The notes beneath the pieces were generated by a model, which saw only the letters and a list, made by a program, of their open reading frames with translations, did no database searches and was not told the DNA's origin. A stretch of DNA of 64,000 nucleotides from Candidatus Blautia faecipullorum (lineage in GTDB: Bacteria > Bacillota > Clostridia > Lachnospirales > Lachnospiraceae), in the NCBI GenBank assembly GCA_019115125.1, contig DXEG01000061.1, positions 30,239 through 94,238 on the forward strand, read 5' to 3'. Every line of letters begins with the position of its first letter. Position 1 is the stretch's first letter. Shown here one piece after another: positions 16,817 to 25,433 of the stretch. The position numbers were made by a program, and so were the translations under genes.

Positions 16817-18184
16817 TTATCCCGACGCTTTTTCATCCTTTAATTCCGGCAGTACGGTCAGGAGCATGGTGAAAAAGCTTGCGCAGCCGCCCAGCAGATT
16901 GGAGACAGGCTCCGCAAGGAACACGCCGTTCACTCCCAGCCCTCCGATTCCGGGAAGAAGCACTGTCAGCGGAACTACAATGATCACCTTCCGGAAAATA
17001 GAAAAAAAGGTGGCTCTTTTTGCCTTGCCCAGGGCTACAAATACACTCTGAGCCGTAAACTGCAGGGCCATAAAGCAAAAACCAAAGAAATAAATATGAA
17101 GAGCCGGCACGCCCTTTTGGATCAGCTCCGGCTCACTGTTGAAGATCCGGATAAAAAACTCAGGAATCAGCTCGATCACTGCCCAGAAAATTATCGTGTA
17201 GGCACCGCCCACAAGAGTGACAAATTTAATGGCCTTGCGCACCTTCCAGTAAGCTTTTTCTCCGTAATTGAAGCTCATCACCGGAGACGCGCCGTTTCCC
17301 AGCCCCTGAACAGCCAGGGTAGATATATCCCTGACGGAATTCAGCACAGTCATGACTCCCACATAAATGTCGCCTCCCCAGGTCTGCAGCGTCGCGTTGC
17401 AGAAGATCTGGACAAGGCTGTTGGTAAAGGCCATCATAAATCCTGATACTCCCAAAGCCATAATATCCATAACACGCTTCCCCTGGAGGATCATGGCCTC
17501 TTTTTTCAGACGGAGCACCGCCCTCTTTCCAGTAAGAAACTTCAAAACCCACAGCGCGGAACAGATCTGGGAAATGATTGTGGCCGCAGCCGCGCCCCTG
17601 ACTCCCATATGAAAAACAAAAATAAACAGCGGATCCAGAATAAAATTCAGAACCGCCCCGATAATAACCGTCAGCATCCCCATATTCCCGAAACCCTGAC
17701 AGTTGATAAAAGGATTCAGTCCAAGGGCGATCATCACCGCCGGAGTTCCCGCTATATAAATCCGAAGATAATCCCTGGCGTAGGCAAAAGTGGTATCGCT
17801 TGCGCCGAAGGCATACAGAACAGGACGGTAAAAAAGATAACCCGCGGCCATGAGCAGCACGCTGACGATCAGCAGCATGGAAAAGGTATTACCCATGAGC
17901 TTCTCCGCCTCATCCTGATTTCCTCTTCCCAGCTCCATCGCGCAGAGAGGGCTTCCCCCGTTTCCAAACAGATAGGTAAAGGCTGTGATCAGCGTGATTA
18001 TCGGAAAACAGATTCCCACACCTGTCAGCGCGATCCTTCCTGTTTCGGGAATCCTTCCGATATACATCCGGTCCACAATATTATACAATAGATTCAGAAG
18101 CTGCGCCAGCGTCATAGGCACGGCGACTTCCATGATATTTTTATAGACATTTCCTGAAGAAAAGTCCGTTTGATGTACTTTCAT
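16817..18184 (-). CDS. MATE-family efflux transporter
   Basis: About 455 residues, 12 predicted membrane helices in two halves. The first half shows VAVPMTLAQLLNLLYNIVDRMYIG and LFGNGGSPLCAMELGRGNQDEAEKLMGNT, and the second ALSVQGLGNGASPVMSFNYGEKAYWKVRKA-like text, both signature MATE segments. It should export cationic or amphipathic compounds using Na+ or H+. Start taken as ATG 18184 after GGTGAGG; GTG 18193 is possible. It lies between the two arms of the purine cluster, divergent from the AEC gene, and may be unrelated to the pathway. Confidence 0.88.
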   Translation of the reverse strand: MKVHQTDFSSGNVYKNIMEVAVPMTLAQLLNLLYNIVDRMYIGRIPETGRIALTGVGICFPIITLITAFTYLFGNGGSPLCAMELGRGNQDEAEKLMGNTFSMLLIVSVLLMAAGYLFYRPVLYAFGASDTTFAYARDYLRIYIAGTPAVMIALGLNPFINCQGFGNMGMLTVIIGAVLNFILDPLFIFVFHMGVRGAAAATIISQICSALWVLKFLTGKRAVLRLKKEAMILQGKRVMDIMALGVSGFMMAFTNSLVQIFCNATLQTWGGDIYVGVMTVLNSVRDISTLAVQGLGNGASPVMSFNYGEKAYWKVRKAIKFVTLVGGAYTIIFWAVIELIPEFFIRIFNSEPELIQKGVPALHIYFFGFCFMALQFTAQSVFVALGKAKRATFFSIFRKVIIVVPLTVLLPGIGGLGVNGVFLAEPVSNLLGGCASFFTMLLTVLPELKDEKASG

Positions 18185-18207
18185 TTTCCTCACCCATTTG
18201 ATTTCTC

Positions 18208-18236
18208 TTGTAATTCTTTTATGAAAAAGGTATACT
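18208..18236 (+). promoter_or_regulatory. Promoter of the AEC transporter
   Basis: TTGTAA (18208-18213), 17-bp spacer, TATACT (18231-18236), about 46 bp before the ATG at 18283. Confidence 0.7.
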
Positions 18237-18282
18237 GTACTTAATTAAAGAAACACATTCTTAGAAAGAAGGTTAAAATCAC

Positions 18283-19200
18283 ATGTTCACACTGATCGTC
18301 AGCCAGCTGTTCAAAATGCTGGTTATTTTGCTTGTAGGAATACTCTGCTGCCGGATCGGGCTTGTCAGTACCGAGGGCAGCCGCTGCATTTCCAACCTTC
18401 TTTTAAATATTGTGAATCCCTGTCTGATCATCACCGTTTATCAGACGGAGTATGACAAGACGCTGGTAGCGGGACTTCTGATATCTTTCGCGGCCGCCGT
18501 CGCTTCCCATGCTGTGGGCATCCTTATCTCAACGCTCCTGATCCGCAGAAACAGTTCCGCGGACTACAGTCTGGAACGGTACGCCGCAGTCTATTCCAAC
18601 TGCGGCTTTATCGGTATTCCTCTGATCGGAAGCGTACTTGGAAATGAAGGAGTCTTTTATCTGACTGCCTATATGACTGTTTTCAACCTGCTGACCTGGA
18701 CCCACGGGCTCAGTCTTATGAAGGGGAATTTCCGGCTGAGAAATCTTCGTGACGGACTTCTCTCCCCCATGGTTCTTTCCACCACGCTGGCAATGATCCT
18801 GTTTTTCGCGCGGTTCAGGATTCCCGCGCCCCTTCTGGACTCAATGAATTATATCGCGGACATGAATACGCCTCTCGCAATGATGGTTGCAGGCTTCTCT
18901 GTAGCTCATTCCAACTTGAAAAAAATCTTCACAAGTCCGGGAATTTACAAGGTAGCTGCTCTGAAGCTTCTCGTCATCCCTCTCGCCGTGCTGGCGCTTT
19001 TAAGCCTTCTGCCTCTGGATCCTACCGTGGCCTACACCACGCTGATCGCTACCGCCTGTCCCACGGCTACGACCATCGCCATGATGTCGATCCTGTACAA
19101 CAAGAATCATGCCTATGCCTCGGAGATTTTTTCCTTTACCACGGTGTTGTCTATTCTCACTATTCCGGTGATCATGTTCGCCGCTTCGTTTCTTCTCTGA
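18283..19200 (+). CDS. AEC (auxin efflux carrier) family transporter
   Basis: 305 residues with about 10 hydrophobic segments and a central NCGFIGIPLIGSVLG motif, typical of AEC carriers (residues near 105-120), plus a C-terminal TLIATACPTATTIAMMSILYNK block. Bacterial AEC proteins move organic anions such as malate or amino-acid-derived acids. Its place inside the purine cluster, where no recognised purine permease is present, makes it a candidate for substrate import or end-product export, an inference only. It has its own promoter and ends convergently 60 bp from the mocA-like gene. Confidence 0.85.
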   Translation: MFTLIVSQLFKMLVILLVGILCCRIGLVSTEGSRCISNLLLNIVNPCLIITVYQTEYDKTLVAGLLISFAAAVASHAVGILISTLLIRRNSSADYSLERYAAVYSNCGFIGIPLIGSVLGNEGVFYLTAYMTVFNLLTWTHGLSLMKGNFRLRNLRDGLLSPMVLSTTLAMILFFARFRIPAPLLDSMNYIADMNTPLAMMVAGFSVAHSNLKKIFTSPGIYKVAALKLLVIPLAVLALLSLLPLDPTVAYTTLIATACPTATTIAMMSILYNKNHAYASEIFSFTTVLSILTIPVIMFAASFLL

Positions 19201-19260
19201 TCTCTGCGGCCGCATCCACGGCATACTTCAGTTTCCCTGTCCTCTTTAATCCAGGGGCTA

Positions 19261-19893
19261 TCACAGATGATCCATATCCTCCATCTCACGCCCGTCTGAA
19301 ATTTCCAGAAAAGCCGTATCCTCCGGATACCTCGTCAAAATCTGTCTCCCTCCCCGGTCTCCGGAAAGTTCCAGAAGCCGGGGATAATATTTTCTGGAAA
19401 AAATACAGGGATTTCCCTGCCTCCCCTGATAAGACACACAGGCCATTCCCTTTTTGGAGCTGATCAAAAGCTTTATCAACTCCCGGACAGTCCCGCTGCT
19501 CAGCCAGGGCTGGTCGGCCACCGAAAAAAGACAGGCGTCCGTATCCATATAATTCTCCAGCCCAATCCTCAGGGAGGAAGCAATTCCCTCCTCAGGGTGG
19601 GGATTCAGCAATGCTCTTGCTCCTTTTTCATTGGCCGTTCTTAAAATCTCTTCATATTGAGTGACTACCCCGACACGGCATATGATGTCCGCTTTCTTAT
19701 CTTTTTTCCCATATGCGCGTTCCGCATCTGTACATGCTCCCCCGGCTGTATCCGCGGCAAGCTCCTGTCCCGCCTTCTGGAGCTGTTCCAGCGTCCTCAG
19801 ATACATAGGCTGTCCTTCTATCTCATACAAAAGCTTATTAGAACCGAACCGGCGGCTGTAGCCAGCCGCCAGAAGAATCATAGCTATTTCCAT
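19261..19893 (-). CDS. mocA: MocA-like molybdenum-cofactor nucleotidyltransferase
   Basis: 210 residues from ATG 19893, overlapping the yqeC end by 10 nt. NTP-transferase fold: MILLAAGYSRRFGSNKLL (residues about 4-21) is the nucleotide-binding loop, with CLFSVADQPWLSSGTV as the metal/nucleotide segment and QGRQGNPCIFSRKYYPRLLELSGDRGGRQIL in the C-terminal half. MocA links CMP to molybdopterin for xanthine-dehydrogenase-type enzymes. An unusual polar insertion of roughly 25 residues (AADTAGGACTDAERAYGKKD) interrupts the usual strand between the loop and VVTQYEEI. Being last in the xdh-yqeBC operon supports a role in maturing those hydroxylases. Confidence 0.8.
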   Translation of the reverse strand: MEIAMILLAAGYSRRFGSNKLLYEIEGQPMYLRTLEQLQKAGQELAADTAGGACTDAERAYGKKDKKADIICRVGVVTQYEEILRTANEKGARALLNPHPEEGIASSLRIGLENYMDTDACLFSVADQPWLSSGTVRELIKLLISSKKGMACVSYQGRQGNPCIFSRKYYPRLLELSGDRGGRQILTRYPEDTAFLEISDGREMEDMDHL

Positions 19894-20654
19894 TTTCTTT
19901 TCCTTTTCTGGCTGGCGCTCTTTATCCATGACTGTCTCAGGCTGCCGTACGCTCCGTAAATACCTCGCTTCCCCAGCTCCCGGCAGATATATTCCGCCTT
20001 TTCCGGCGAAGGAAGAACGTCCGCTTTATTCAGATATACCCTGCAGAGTCGATTTCCAATATTTTTCCGCAGCGCCTTTTCCGAGGAAGCAATTATCACA
20101 ACATCCTCCTCTGTCACTGCGTCTCCAATCTTTTTTCCGAGAAAAGCCGCCGTGAGCTCCGGTCTGTGGGCTGTCTCCCTGATCGGACGCCCCAAAGCGT
20201 CCAGCCCCGCCACTCCTACTACGGCATCCGCAAAATCCGGGATCACGGGCTCCCAGGTCTGGGGAACCTTCAGAGGAAGCCTTTTCGAGCCGTCCGCCTC
20301 GATGAGAAGCACATCACACTCCTCTTTCAGACTCTCCAGGCGTTCCCCGGCAAGGCCGCAGAGCTTCCCGATTTTCCAGTCTGTCCTGGCCGCCAGGGTA
20401 TAGCCGTACTTTTCAAGATTCCTGCTTATCTGCTCTGGATCTCCATTTTCCGCGAAGGGACGCTCCGGTTCAAAAGCCATATGGGTGGTGGTGGTAACGA
20501 TCACCTTTTTCCCCAGAGCTGTCAGCTCCTCCGACAGCCGGAAGATCAGCCCCGTCTTTCCCCCGCCCCCGGTAAACGCGAGAACACGATATTTCTCCGT
20601 ATGAATTTGGAGGCCCTCAAGAAAGGACGTTCCTTCACAGCCCGCTTTGTCCAT
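19884..20654 (-). CDS. yqeC: Selenium-dependent hydroxylase accessory protein YqeC
   Basis: 256 residues. A P-loop reads AFTGGGGKTGLIFRL (residues about 26-40), followed by VIVTTTTHMAFEP, LLIEADGSKRLPLKVP near 120 and VVGVAGLDALGRPI near 145, which is the YqeC pattern. YqeC and YqeB occur where molybdenum hydroxylases carry a labile selenium cofactor; YqeC probably is a nucleotide-dependent maturation factor. It starts 35 nt after yqeB and overlaps mocA. Its C-terminus is very basic (SQKRKRKWK), partly because of the overlap with the mocA ribosome site. Confidence 0.88.
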   Translation of the reverse strand: MDKAGCEGTSFLEGLQIHTEKYRVLAFTGGGGKTGLIFRLSEELTALGKKVIVTTTTHMAFEPERPFAENGDPEQISRNLEKYGYTLAARTDWKIGKLCGLAGERLESLKEECDVLLIEADGSKRLPLKVPQTWEPVIPDFADAVVGVAGLDALGRPIRETAHRPELTAAFLGKKIGDAVTEEDVVIIASSEKALRKNIGNRLCRVYLNKADVLPSPEKAEYICRELGKRGIYGAYGSLRQSWIKSASQKRKRKWK

Positions 20655-20689
20655 AAACGTCTCCTTAAAATATTTGTATGTGACCGCGC

Positions 20690-21508
20690 CTATTCAGCGG
20701 AGGATGGCGGCAGTATTCCCTCTGACAGAAGGATTTCCACCACGCTCCCCGCGATACATCTTGCCTTATCCGAAATGGTATTGCAGTTTTTTTTCTGATC
20801 TCCGCGGGGATCGATATCCGCGATCTTCATTCCACTGCGGACCTCATAGCCGTCGCGGATGATCCCCCTCAGAATTCCGGTAAGAGTCGCATATACAGGC
20901 GTATCTCCCACCATGGCGATCACCTGTCCTTTTTCTACAAAGTCCGCGATCTTCGCCTGATTTTTCATTTTCCCCGATCCGGGGGCATGAACGACTCTTT
21001 CCTTCCCCACTCCGGCGATCAGACCTGGGATCCCGGTATTCGGAGCAGCTTCTCCCTCCTCGATGATCCGTCCCAGATCATGTCCCCGCTGTGTCTCCAC
21101 TACATAATCCACATCTTCTCCGGCGGTAAATCCCGGACCCAGTCCAATGGTAAGCGGAGCCATGCCCCGATGGGTGCCCAGATTTCGTTTTGCCAGAATG
21201 GCGTCGATCACTGCCGCCGGCTTCAGCCTGTCCAAAGACTCCCCTGTCTCATCCACCAGAAGCGGGATCTCTTTCATCCGCCATACCTTTTCGCATTGGG
21301 ACACATCTTCTATTTTCTGACTCAGCACGCCTTCCACAAAAGCCTCCCCGTCATAGACCGCCTCGCAGAAGGATACCTCTCTCCGGATCGCGCTGGGAGT
21401 TTTGCTCTCCAGAATCAGTACCCTGTATCCGCAGCGGTAAAGTCTGTGAATCACGCCGCTGGCAAGATCACCTCCTCCTCGAACCACTATGATACTATTT
21501 TCAGCCAT
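20690..21508 (-). CDS. yqeB: Selenium-dependent molybdenum cofactor biosynthesis protein YqeB
   Basis: 272 residues from ATG 21508; the longer open frame runs into xdhC and is ignored. The start MAENSIIVVRGGGDLASGVIHRL contains an XdhC/CoxI-like Rossmann GGGDLA loop, and the middle holds PLLVDETGESLDRLKPAAVIDA and GLGPGFTAGEDVDYVVETQRGHDLGR, characteristic of YqeB. Related XdhC/CoxI chaperones insert sulfurated Mo cofactor; YqeB is tied to the selenium version. The gene lies 29 nt after xdhC in the same operon. No selenocysteine (in-frame UGA) is involved. Confidence 0.9.
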   Translation of the reverse strand: MAENSIIVVRGGGDLASGVIHRLYRCGYRVLILESKTPSAIRREVSFCEAVYDGEAFVEGVLSQKIEDVSQCEKVWRMKEIPLLVDETGESLDRLKPAAVIDAILAKRNLGTHRGMAPLTIGLGPGFTAGEDVDYVVETQRGHDLGRIIEEGEAAPNTGIPGLIAGVGKERVVHAPGSGKMKNQAKIADFVEKGQVIAMVGDTPVYATLTGILRGIIRDGYEVRSGMKIADIDPRGDQKKNCNTISDKARCIAGSVVEILLSEGILPPSSAE

Positions 21509-21537
21509 AATCTGTCTCTGTCCTCCTCTGAGGTAAT

Positions 21538-22020
21538 TTATGATCTTTGATTTTCCTTCATCACCTTTTCCACCGCGTTGATGATGTTCTGGTATCCTGT
21601 GCAGCGGCAAAGGTTTCCGGACATCTGTTTTTTGATGATCTCTCTTGTAAGAACCTCTCCTTTTTCCAGGAGAACCACAGCGGACATGATAAATCCCGGT
21701 GTGCAGAAGCCGCACTGAACGGCGCCCTCCTCAATAAAGGCTTCCTGGATGCGGGTCAGCTCTCCGTTCTTTTCCAGACCCTCCAGGGTGCGGATATGCT
21801 TTCCCTGTGCCCAGACTGCCAGATAAATACAGGAATCAATGGTCTCGCCGTCTACGATCACCGTACAGGCTCCACATTCTCCTACCTCGCAGCCCTTTTT
21901 TACGGAGGTAAGGCCCAGACGGTTTCTCAGCATTTCCAGAAGAGACTCTCTGGGATCCACATACTCCGCGATCTCTTTTCCGTTCACTGTGCATTGTACC
22001 AGTACTTTTTCTCTTTTCAT
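21538..22020 (-). CDS. xdhC: Xanthine dehydrogenase-type [2Fe-2S] subunit
   Basis: 160 residues, normal for the small subunit of molybdenum hydroxylases. The plant-ferredoxin cluster is bound by C44, C49, C52 (GCEVGECGAC) and C64 (DSC); the second cluster by C103, C106 (VQCGFC) and C138, C140 (LCRC). It passes electrons between the Mo centre on XdhA and FAD on XdhB. ATG at 22020 overlaps the xdhB stop as ATGA. In E. coli naming xdhC is the Fe-S subunit; other schemes use the same name for a maturation factor. Confidence 0.92.
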   Translation of the reverse strand: MKREKVLVQCTVNGKEIAEYVDPRESLLEMLRNRLGLTSVKKGCEVGECGACTVIVDGETIDSCIYLAVWAQGKHIRTLEGLEKNGELTRIQEAFIEEGAVQCGFCTPGFIMSAVVLLEKGEVLTREIIKKQMSGNLCRCTGYQNIINAVEKVMKENQRS

Positions 22021-22904
22021 CTGCCGTCACCTCCCGCTGCCAGCTCCGCTGTTTTTACAAAAGCCCGTCTGGCGATCTCGCCGCCGATCTGAAGACGAAA
22101 TTCTCTGGATGCTCTCCAGGAATTTCTCGGATTGATCTCCTGGCGGACTTTTTCCTCCACAGCCTGATACAGCTTTTCATCCACTGCGGCTCCCTTCAGA
22201 GCCTCCTCTGTCTTTACGCACCGGAACGGAACCGGAGCCGCTACTCCGAAGGTGATCCTGATATCCTCAAGGATCTTCTTCCGCGGATCTATTTTGCTGA
22301 CCACACAGCAGCTCAGTGTGGCGATATCCATAGCCCTTCGCATGGAATATTTGATGTAATGGCCCTGATATCCTCTGTATTCTTTTTCAGGGATCACAAT
22401 ATGCGTCAGAATCTCTCCCGGCTGGATATCCACCCTGCCGGGGCCCAGGTAAAAATCACGGATAGGAACCGTTCTTCCTCCCGCTCCGTCTGATGTTCTG
22501 AGAAGGGCGTTGTAGGAAAAAAGGGAGGGCACGCTGTCAGCGCTGACCGCGCCGTTGCAGATATTTCCCCCGATGGTTCCGACATTTCTGATCTGGGGGC
22601 CTCCCACCTGATCTGCCGCTTCTCCCAGAACCGGAATATTTTCCCGTATCACCGGATCATTGGTAAGATGCGAAAAAACAGTTCCCGCTCCGATATAAAT
22701 ATCCCCGGAATCCATCTTTTTCACACCCTTTATCTCTTTGATATCACGGATGCATACGAGGGAGGTACCCGCCAGCTTTCCCTCACGGATTTTGATGAGC
22801 ACGTCGCTTCCCCCGGATATGACTCTGGCGTCGGGATGTTCTTTCAGAAGCGACACTGCCTCCTTAATGGTGCCTGAGTTATAATAATTTTCAATATCAT
22901 ACAT
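22017..22904 (-). CDS. xdhB: Xanthine dehydrogenase-type FAD-binding subunit
   Basis: 295 residues from ATG 22904, after GGAGGGGGAGAGGC. FAD-binding CO-dehydrogenase-flavoprotein fold: ARVISGGSDVLIKIREGK near residues 28-45, GGPQIRNVGTIGGNICNGAVSADSVP near 100-125 (FAD pyrophosphate loop) and a CO_deh_flav_C region from about 170. The start overlaps the xdhA stop by 8 nt, so the three subunits are translationally coupled in the order A-B-C. It delivers electrons to NAD+ or another carrier. Confidence 0.92.
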   Translation of the reverse strand: MYDIENYYNSGTIKEAVSLLKEHPDARVISGGSDVLIKIREGKLAGTSLVCIRDIKEIKGVKKMDSGDIYIGAGTVFSHLTNDPVIRENIPVLGEAADQVGGPQIRNVGTIGGNICNGAVSADSVPSLFSYNALLRTSDGAGGRTVPIRDFYLGPGRVDIQPGEILTHIVIPEKEYRGYQGHYIKYSMRRAMDIATLSCCVVSKIDPRKKILEDIRITFGVAAPVPFRCVKTEEALKGAAVDEKLYQAVEEKVRQEINPRNSWRASREFRLQIGGEIARRAFVKTAELAAGGDGR

Positions 22905-25197
22905 GCCTCTCCCCCTCCTTTCCAAGCAAACCGGCTTTTGTAAAGCCCTCGATCAGTCTCTGGGGCGTCAGAGGAATTTCATTAAAGGCCACTCCTGTGG
23001 CGTGAAGAACCGCGTTTCGGATCGCCGGCGCCCCTGGGATCGCCGGCGGCTCGCCAAGGGCCTTGTTGCCGTATGGCCCCATGGGATCCTCAAGCTCCAC
23101 AAACTCCGCCTCCAGATCCGGGGTATCAAGCGCGGTCATTAATTTATAATCCAGAAGATTTCCATTTAAGGGACGTCCCGTTTTTTCATCCAGGATTATC
23201 TGCTCGCTGAGCCCATAGCCCATTCCCATGGACATACCTCCATGTACCTGCATCTGCGCAAGCTGAGGATTCAGAAGCTTACCGCTGTCATGAACGTTGA
23301 CGATATCCAGGATTTTGATCTGGCCCAGCTTCATGTCTACTTCCACTTCCGCGAAGCAGCAGCCTGTGGCGATGGTATTTTTCTTTACCTGTGTGGAAAC
23401 CTCCGCCGTGATGACAGAAGAATTCGTCAGGCTGTAGTAACATTCCTGAGCAAGGGCTTCCAGGGAAAGAGCCTGCTCGTCCCCCGCGTATATCCATCCA
23501 TGATCCAGAGAAAGCTCCCGGGTCTCTTCCTCCGGAAGCAGGGTTTTCGCGTAGTTCAGGATTTTTTCCAGAAGGAGCTCCGCGCACTGCTTTACCGCCG
23601 TTCCTGTGACAAAGGACTGCCGGGAAGCATAGGCTCCCGTATCAAAGGGAGACACATCCGTATCCTGTACAGTAGAAATATGTATGTCGTCCATTCCCAT
23701 ATGCAGGGTTTCCGCGGCCATCTGAGTAAAAACCGTATCCGCTCCCTGTCCGATCTCCGTGGCCCCAAGCTGGAGCTGCACGCTTCCGTCCTGATTCAGG
23801 GACATCCTCGCTCCCGCGATCTCAAGAGAAATTGGCCACACGCCTGTCTTGTAGGAAAACAGGGACATTCCCACCCCTCTGCGTACATAGCCTGTCTGGG
23901 AAGCGTAGGCTTCTCTTTTTTCTTTCCAACGGATATATTTTTCACCTTTTTCCAGACATTGAAATATACCGTTGGTATTGGCCGCGATCGGTTTCAGATA
24001 GGCGTCCTCATAGTACCCGCTGATCAGGTTTTTCCTTCGGAATTCCAGAGGATCCATATGGATCTCCGCGGCGATATCATCCATCAGACACTCAATGGCA
24101 AAGGCCGCCTCCGGGATCCCATAGGCACGCATGGCCCCGCCCACAGGCGTATTGGTGTAAATCGTATAAGCCTCCCCCCGGATATTGGGGCAGGCGTACT
24201 GAAGTCTCCATGCCGTCAGGCCGTTGGCCGCGATGGCATGTCCGTGAGAAGCATAAGCCCCCTGATTGGAATAAGCCTTCATATCCTTGGCCAGAAGGCG
24301 CCCCTCCTGATCCACTCCGGCAGTCAGGTCATATTCAATGGAATGTCTCGTTCTTGTATTGCAGAAGGTTTCCTCTCTTGTCAGTTCCAGCTTTACCGGA
24401 CGGCCTCCCACCTGCATGGTCAGGAAAGCGTTGAGAGGCTCATAGAGCACGTCCTGCTTGTTTCCGAAGCCGCCTCCGATATAAGGCTTGATCACACGCA
24501 CCTTCCCCCAGGGAATCCCCAGCGCCTGCCCGACGACCCTGCGCACAATGTGAGGGATCTGCGTGGAGGTAACCACCACAACACGGCCTTTTTCCATATA
24601 AGCGTAAGAAACAGGATTCTCAAGATGACAATGCTGGACCATGGGGGTTTTGTAGCTGCGTCTTATCACCGTCGCGGAGTTTTTAAGCCCCTCGTCCACA
24701 TCGCCGATAAAGAAATTCGTCCTGTTCAGAACATTATCCTTCTTGTCAAAATGAACAGGCGGATTACTTCCGTACATGGACTTTCTGGGATGGATCTCTA
24801 CAGGATACTCCTCGTATTCCACCCTGATCAGCTTCAGCGCTCTGGCTGCCGTCACGTCGTCCTCCGCCACTACAGCGGCGATATCGTCCCCGTAATAACG
24901 GATCCGTCCGGTCAGGATATTACGGTCCGCCACATCCTGATGAGCCGGCTCAACAGACCAGGGATGTCCCGGCGTAGGATAGCAGTGATCGGGAACGTCC
25001 CGGAAGGTCACAACCTTTACGACTCCCTCCAATGCCTCAGCCTCGCTTGTGTCAATGGATTTCACGATACCGTTTCCGATGGCGGCATGATAAATCTTCG
25101 CCACAAGGCAATTATCCAGGATCAGATCATCGGTAAACTTAGCTCTGCCAGCCACTTTCTCGTAAGCGTCTACTCTTGGCACACTTTTTCCAATCAT
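22897..25197 (-). CDS. xdhA: Xanthine dehydrogenase-type molybdenum-binding subunit
   Basis: 766 residues from ATG 25197 after GGAGGTAAAT. It opens with GKSVPRVDAYEKVAGRAKFTDD and carries Mo-cofactor motifs: YIGGGFGNKQD near 235, GGAMRAYGIPEAAFA near 350, and LGATEIGQGADT near 470. The catalytic glutamate is expected in GEPPAIPGAPAI near the C-terminus. Together with XdhB and XdhC it makes a three-subunit hydroxylase for a purine or other N-heterocycle. The 220-bp gap upstream contains a hairpin and a palindrome (25242-25261), so it may be expressed separately from xdhD. Confidence 0.92.
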   Translation of the reverse strand: MIGKSVPRVDAYEKVAGRAKFTDDLILDNCLVAKIYHAAIGNGIVKSIDTSEAEALEGVVKVVTFRDVPDHCYPTPGHPWSVEPAHQDVADRNILTGRIRYYGDDIAAVVAEDDVTAARALKLIRVEYEEYPVEIHPRKSMYGSNPPVHFDKKDNVLNRTNFFIGDVDEGLKNSATVIRRSYKTPMVQHCHLENPVSYAYMEKGRVVVVTSTQIPHIVRRVVGQALGIPWGKVRVIKPYIGGGFGNKQDVLYEPLNAFLTMQVGGRPVKLELTREETFCNTRTRHSIEYDLTAGVDQEGRLLAKDMKAYSNQGAYASHGHAIAANGLTAWRLQYACPNIRGEAYTIYTNTPVGGAMRAYGIPEAAFAIECLMDDIAAEIHMDPLEFRRKNLISGYYEDAYLKPIAANTNGIFQCLEKGEKYIRWKEKREAYASQTGYVRRGVGMSLFSYKTGVWPISLEIAGARMSLNQDGSVQLQLGATEIGQGADTVFTQMAAETLHMGMDDIHISTVQDTDVSPFDTGAYASRQSFVTGTAVKQCAELLLEKILNYAKTLLPEEETRELSLDHGWIYAGDEQALSLEALAQECYYSLTNSSVITAEVSTQVKKNTIATGCCFAEVEVDMKLGQIKILDIVNVHDSGKLLNPQLAQMQVHGGMSMGMGYGLSEQIILDEKTGRPLNGNLLDYKLMTALDTPDLEAEFVELEDPMGPYGNKALGEPPAIPGAPAIRNAVLHATGVAFNEIPLTPQRLIEGFTKAGLLGKEGERHV

Positions 25198-25241
25198 ATT
25201 TACCTCCTTCATGGCGCACTGGCTGCGTCAATAATGGTAGA

Positions 25242-25261
25242 TTTGGAAGTTTACTTCCAAA
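25242..25261. repeat. Perfect palindrome upstream of xdhA
   Basis: TTTGGAAGT-TT-ACTTCCAAA, 9-bp arms, about 45 bp before the xdhA ATG. It may be an operator or an RNA hairpin protecting the xdhABC message. Confidence 0.5.
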
Positions 25262-25433
25262 CTTTCACCTTCTTTACAATAGGAATCATAGGATTATCCG
25301 AATGCAGAACAGTAGCAAATGTATCTCTGTCATAGACAGAAAAGCCGGACGGGTCCGGGGGAAGACTTGCTTCCTCAGGACTGTCATCCGGCTTCTGCCT
25401 GCGCTTCCGGGAAACTGTTTTTACAGCTTCCTT
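25249..25433 (-). other. Intergenic region xdhD-xdhA with in-frame coding-like extension and hairpin
   Basis: After the xdhD TAA the same frame stays open for about 60 codons, ending SVYDRDTFATVLHSDNP... and VKVWK before a TAA that lies in the palindrome. No suitable start codon or ribosome site lies inside except one late ATG. The segment also holds AGCCGGA/TCCGGCT enclosing GGAAG/CTTCC and followed by TTTTCTGTCT, a weak terminator-like structure. Confidence 0.4.

Noticed and set aside
21538-21715. Longer yqeB frame reaching into xdhC
   Set aside because: MAENSIIVVRGGGDLA at 21508 is the conserved family start; the extra part translates xdhC out of frame.
23242-25335. 697-aa plus-strand open frame
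   Set aside because: Antisense shadow of xdhA; no ribosome site or known domain and the opposite strand holds a clear hydroxylase subunit.
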